DNA from: Sinonovacula constricta
Taxonomy: Eukaryota > Mollusca > Bivalvia > Cardiida > Solecurtidae
Direction: 5' to 3'
Length of the DNA stretch: 64,000 nt
Assembly (NCBI GenBank): GCA_007844125.1
Contig: CM017563.1
Location: 34,451,885 to 34,515,884, forward strand
This document shows positions 51,401 through 57,400 of this stretch, piece after piece; position 1 is the first letter of the stretch, and each line of letters starts with the position of its first letter. The notes under the pieces are model-generated. The model searched no databases. It was given only the letters and a program-made list of their open reading frames with translations, and was not told the origin of the DNA. A program made the position numbers and the translations under genes.

Positions 51401-54400
51401 ACTGGTAACAATTTTCCATAATCGTCAATTAAACTATTCTGAGGTGATTTTTTTTATACAATAATTCAAGAAAATCTTTCATTTTCATTTATTAAGTCTG
51501 AAGTATCATATTACCATACATGTGCCTTTTAACATCTTTAAGCACTTTTAGTTAATAGATAAGTATGTGATCTCACTAATTAAAATATAGTTAAAGCTGG
51601 CCAAGTAGAAATTTATAAATTGATACTGCAGTAGACTCTTTACTTTTTTGTCTAACATCTATCTAAAACCTCTAATAATATAAACTGTTGATCCTGACAG
51701 TTCCTTTCCTTAATTGACATGGCTTTTGTTTGTTTTTTGTTACATCGCACCAACACAATTATGGTCATATTGGCGACATCCAGCTAATTATTGGTGGAGG
51801 AACACCCCAGACTTACGTGTGGTTAGAACCACAAGTGCACAACAGGTTAGCTGGAAAACCTCCCCATGAAAGTTCTTGCTCCAACCGGGACTAGAACCCA
51901 CACTGTTCCACGTCAGGTCAGTGACTTTAATTACTCAGCTACAGGCGCCTCTCCTTATTGACATTGATATGTAAATGATGTCCTGAGATTATTGACAGCA
52001 GAAATGTGCAGACAGATACAATAATCCAATTAACATATTTGATATATTCTTTTACATTTGAAGACTAACAACCACTTACTATGATGACTAAGGCCATTTG
52101 GTGGGGATCAAACACAATACAGGCACTACCAATGTGCTTCCTGAACTCAACATGTGAATGGTCATCTGAACATCTGAAAGGAATATTTTTTTAATTAATA
52201 ATAGCAAAAGTTAACCAGTGAATCCCTCCCCATATAGGCTAGCCGGTAATGAATTCTCTCTAACATTCTTAACGGCAGTTGAATAGATATACCTTTGATC
52301 ATTTTTTTTTTTTTTTTTTAAATACATTGCAACAACCAATTATAATCATATAATCATAGTAGCAATGTAAAGCTTTTTTATGGGAAGACCCCAGACAGAT
52401 GTCTAGGTAGAACCCCTGGCACAACCCAAGTCAGCTGGAAGACCTTTCCAAAGTAAGTCCTTCATCCAGAACCGGACTCGAACCAATAAGGTGACAGGTT
52501 AAGCAGTCAGAGGAATTGGCGATTCTACCACTAAGCCACAGGCACCCCAATTTTAAATTTGTTTAAACTGATTAACTAGCCAATGTATATTGCATCTGGT
52601 TACTCAATGATATATGGACAATATCATGGTCCATTATCTCAACATTAGTGTAACTAAGTCAGCAATTAGGCAATGTTTGCAAATCACAGTATACTAGAGT
52701 GTTCAGACAGGGAGTAATGATCAAACATTCTAGTACATATGTGAATACAGCACATATCTTTCGCATTCATTGTTCAACACAAATCATCTTCATTACACAT
52801 TTATTGGAATGCCATTCTTTATTGCAATATAAATACCAATTAAATATTACTGTTTGTTTGTTTATTGGGTTTATCATCCCACCGACAGTATTTCAGTTTT
52901 CTGGAGACAATGTCCACTTGTAGCAGCTATAGTGCTGCCTTACTGTGTATAACATGCTGTGTACGCTTAGCATAATAAAAAAACAAACAGTCACATTATC
53001 CTGTCAACGGCCTAACCAGTCGTGGAACTACCCTTATATTTGCTTGAGCATTAGCAAGGGAGCTATACCACTACCATTTTTACGACTTTGGTATGTCGCA
53101 GCCTGGGGTCGCACCCAGGCCTCTCGTACATGTAGCTGACGCTCTACCGATTGCGCTACCAGGTCCGGTAAATATAACTGTCCACTGCCATACAACTGTT
53201 TTATGTTTAAATATTGCAACAGGCATTACTGAAGATGTGCAAAACTATAAATTACTAAGCGTAACTAATAACCACATGAAGTAAAAAGAAATAATCTAAT
53301 TCTTAACAACTTATTACAAAATGGTGGGTTTCTTCCTGTTAACTGGGTTAAACATTTGAAATTATTAACAGGTTACTGATTTAGTAACTGTTGCCATTGC
53401 TATCATAAATGTAGCCGGGTGATAGGGAGAGATTGTGTATGAGGTCTGGTTAGCTCAGTTGGTTGAGCAACCGCCCTGTAAGCGAAGGGTCCCAGGTTCG
53501 AGTCACGGACTGGCTGCACATTTTTCTTCCTATGTTACAATAGCGCCCAACGTAAATGATCTGCGGTCGTTATGGTACAAGTGCTTGAGAAGTGCTTGTG
53601 AGTTGTTTGTAGAGCAAATGGTCTGTGGAAATTTGAGAATGAATTTCAAGTTGGCCGTGGTGTATGTAGCCGGGTGATAGGGAGAGAATGTGTAAGTGGT
53701 CCAGTTAGCTCAGTCGGTAGAGCATTCGGTCCTGTGTTCTAGTCCCCGACTGGCTGCACATTTTTCTCCCTATGTTACATTAAAACTTTCAGTTTTATAA
53801 ATATTATGCAACATGTACTTAGTACTATATAATGAAATTATTACATTTATATGTGTTCAGCTTAATAAAAATGACCAGAAATGTGACTTGAGGACATAAA
53901 AGCCACTGTCTTTGCTAATAACTAAAAATCTAACTGTGAATTAAATCTGTCGTTCCAAAGTCCTTGACCAATTTGAAAGGTTTCTATGTTTAGATTTTTT
54001 TTTGTTATATCTTTTATTGTGCTGCGTATAATGTATTGGGCATACTTACATATCTTGAAGGTCTGGTGGAATTTCTAAGACATATTTATGGAAGTGGTCT
54101 TTGTTGGCCATGTTTCTGAAATTAAAAAAACCCACATCATCATACTGTTGTTTGACAAGATAATACGAAAATAACATGCTTGAAAGGTTAATTTCATATC
54201 TAACTTGAAACTGAATAAGAATTCTTAAGATATGGCAAGTAATTATTGAAATTAAAGTCATTATAGCATCCAGCTGTTTAAGTGTAGAAAAGCCCCTAAC
54301 AGATGTCTCGATAGAACCACAGCAGTAAAGTCTCAAGTCTAAATTTTGTGTGGGAAGGCATTTTAGATTACCTGCAGTGCTCCAGCATATTTATATATGT

Positions 54401-57400
54401 ACATATTTGCTAGGGCCTTTCCCAACCACTTATACTAAGACTTTGCAAGTATGACTGTATGCACATGTGCAATGTTAAACAACACAAATGTCTGGACAGA
54501 ACCAGAGGCACACAGCAAACTTATCACATTAAGTTCTTCATCCAAAGTGGAACTCAAACCCATGCCTTGAGAAGCCTTGGGTGTTAACAGTTTGTAACCA
54601 ATTGACCAAAAGCAGCACCAAAACTACAGTAAAACTTCTCGAAGCGGCACCTCTAAGCAGCGGCTACCTCCAAGCAGCGGCAGTTAAATTTCCCCCCAGT
54701 AGTTTTCAGCGCATTTTAACCTCTAAGCAGCAACTCCTCCACGAAGCGGTAAGCGGCCGTGTAAATCACTTTCCTGAGGCTAGTTTAACCTCTGCGTAGC
54801 AACACCAGTGCAGCTATTTTTAGAACAGTTTGTCGCATACACCAGAAATGTCACGCGGTCGGCTGATCACTGCTTCTACCCTGTTGAGAAGGTGTTAATA
54901 GGAATCAAGTTGCAGTTGGACAGGAAACCAGCTGCATGTTACAAACATGCCGTTGTAGATCTAGGGTATTGAGGGAACGTGTGAAAGAAGTGTCAACTTT
55001 TGATGATGTTAACGAGTTGGTTTGTTTTCTTTAATTGATCGAAAGATTAAAAGATATCACTGTATTGATTGCTTACTTAAAAAGATGTTTACGTTAAGTG
55101 CTAAATGCTGACTTTAAATTCGATTTTTAATGGTAAATCAGTCTTTGCCTGACTCAATACTGGAATACTGGTCATTTTGTCTTGAAATGTCTGATAAAAT
55201 GTTTACCTTACGTTAGAGCAAAGTGTTACTGCAATTAAGTTGTTAGAACAAGGAAGGTCAGCACAGTCTATTGCTACTGAGTTGGGCTGCGGCAGAACTC
55301 AGATACAGGTCCGTTACTGACTATATTGTTTTTGTAATAGACAAGCAAAGCTGATTGCCTAAAGTACAAAACTATCTAAAAGACACATTTTTTCTCGTCT
55401 CATTGAAACCTCTGAGCAGCAACACCTCTCAGCAGCAACACTTTTTCATGCCTCCGCCAGATGTTGCTGTGGAGAGGTTTTACTGTATTGACAAGACCCC
55501 CAAAATTAAAAAAATACACAAGATTTTGGGAATTTTTCAACAGATTTCTTTATAAAAGAAAAAAACATATTTTCTTAAAATGACTGAATAAAAGTACCTA
55601 ATTAGTGTATGTCCCGAATTTGTTACAAAAGCTTATTTTTGGAGTTTGATTATAACTCTATAGTTTTCCCCATTTAGGAATCTTTCTGGCAAAATTTGGA
55701 GAAAAAGGAATTAATTTTTCGCACTGCACATATGATCAAATAATTGCTATAAAAATAAAACAAAAAATCCTATATAAGTTTTGATGTATACAGCACCCTA
55801 GGTTATCGATATCATGTGATAGTTTTTGGTAGAGAAAGGTGTCATGACACCAACAGTATTTAAATTATTTAGAGACAGTGTCCATTTGAAGTAGATATAG
55901 TGCTGCCTTCACTGTGTATAGTCACTCAATCACATCTTGACAACAGGTTGACCAGTTGTGGTACTACCATTATATATGCTGTACTACTATTTTTACCAAC
56001 TTTGTTAATGGGAACAGCACCTAGGCCTTGCTTACCTGGAGCGTGCGCTCGCACACTTTGCTACCTTGTCCGATTTTGAAAGATTAGCCGGCATTTTTGC
56101 CGATACTGTGCAGCGACATTTCTATCATTATAGCACAGGGGCACTTATGAGGTGCCCAAGGACTGAACCCGGCCGGTCCATTATACTGACACCGGTGAGT
56201 CAGGCATAATGCTGTCCCCTTAGCCCCGAGCATTAATACCAAACCACTTCTACCAACTTTAAAGTTTTTGGTTTGACCCGGCCGGGGTTTGAACCCACGA
56301 CCTCCCGATCCGCAAGCCGACACTCTACCACCTGAGCTATTGCGGCCAGCCCGGTTTTAAAATGTATTGCAATGAGTGAGAAGACTTACAAATAGAAAAT
56401 TGCAATAATATTTTTAAGAGGATTAGGAAATGTCAAAAGAATATGCAATGAGAGACAGTAATAAATAGTCTCCCCTGAATAATGCCTAAATGCAAGTAGG
56501 GCCTTTCATTTGTTTTACTCGGTTTTTATGCTTGTGCTCTTTGGAGTGTTTGTTGACTTTTCTGCCTTTCTTATGATACCCCGGTTAACCATCATCAATA
56601 AACATGTCCATTTTCTTTTTCAAATAACATATCTCTATAAGTAATTAATTAATTTTAAGCTTATATTTACAAAAAAAGTAAGAAATTCACAGTTTTTGCA
56701 ATATCTACAAAAGAACAAGCGATAAAGTCCAAGAATTTCAACTACAAGGACCTACCTACTGTTTGTAATCCCTCGGATATTAACTAACAAGGGAGACAAT
56801 TTCCATTTCACCGATGTACCCCATAACATTTTTAAGAGGATTAAGAAATGTCAAAAGAATTTGCATATGCTTCTGAAGATACAATGACCTTCAATATTTC
56901 TTTGAACTTAATGGCTGCACTTGTAAATGTAATAAGTGATGGAAGTTTAAGTGTCTTTCAGATGTTTTGTTTAAGTACTGTGTATCACATGATAGTGATA
57001 CTCGAGACAATGAATCAGTCAAGTGTGTGTATAAAAGCACAGAGTGACTGCTACATGTCATCTTTTAAAGGTGGTATCCGACAGTTTGTTTTCACCAAAT
57101 ACATGTAAACCTGGATTGGGGGAATTGTGGCCTAATTTCTGCAAAATGTCAAACCTAAGTCTAACACAAGACAATTTTGAACATTGTCTAAATTGTAAGA
57201 CAGTAGAAATCATGAAATAATCACTCTACATGCTCATTCTTTATAAAACTATAAATGTGCATGACTGTGATTTCTAAAAATAGACATTAACGTCAGAGTG
57301 GATTACCAGAATGATTATATAAAGTTATGGGTCACATGGTTTTCCTAATTTAAAATTAGCAGCGTGGCTTAGATAGGAAAAATCTATTTGTAATGACGTC

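Noticed and set aside
53444..53517. Functional tRNA-Thr gene
   Set aside because: A and B boxes are good, but acceptor and T stems pair poorly and a related degenerate copy with the same flanks lies nearby; more likely a tRNA-derived element.
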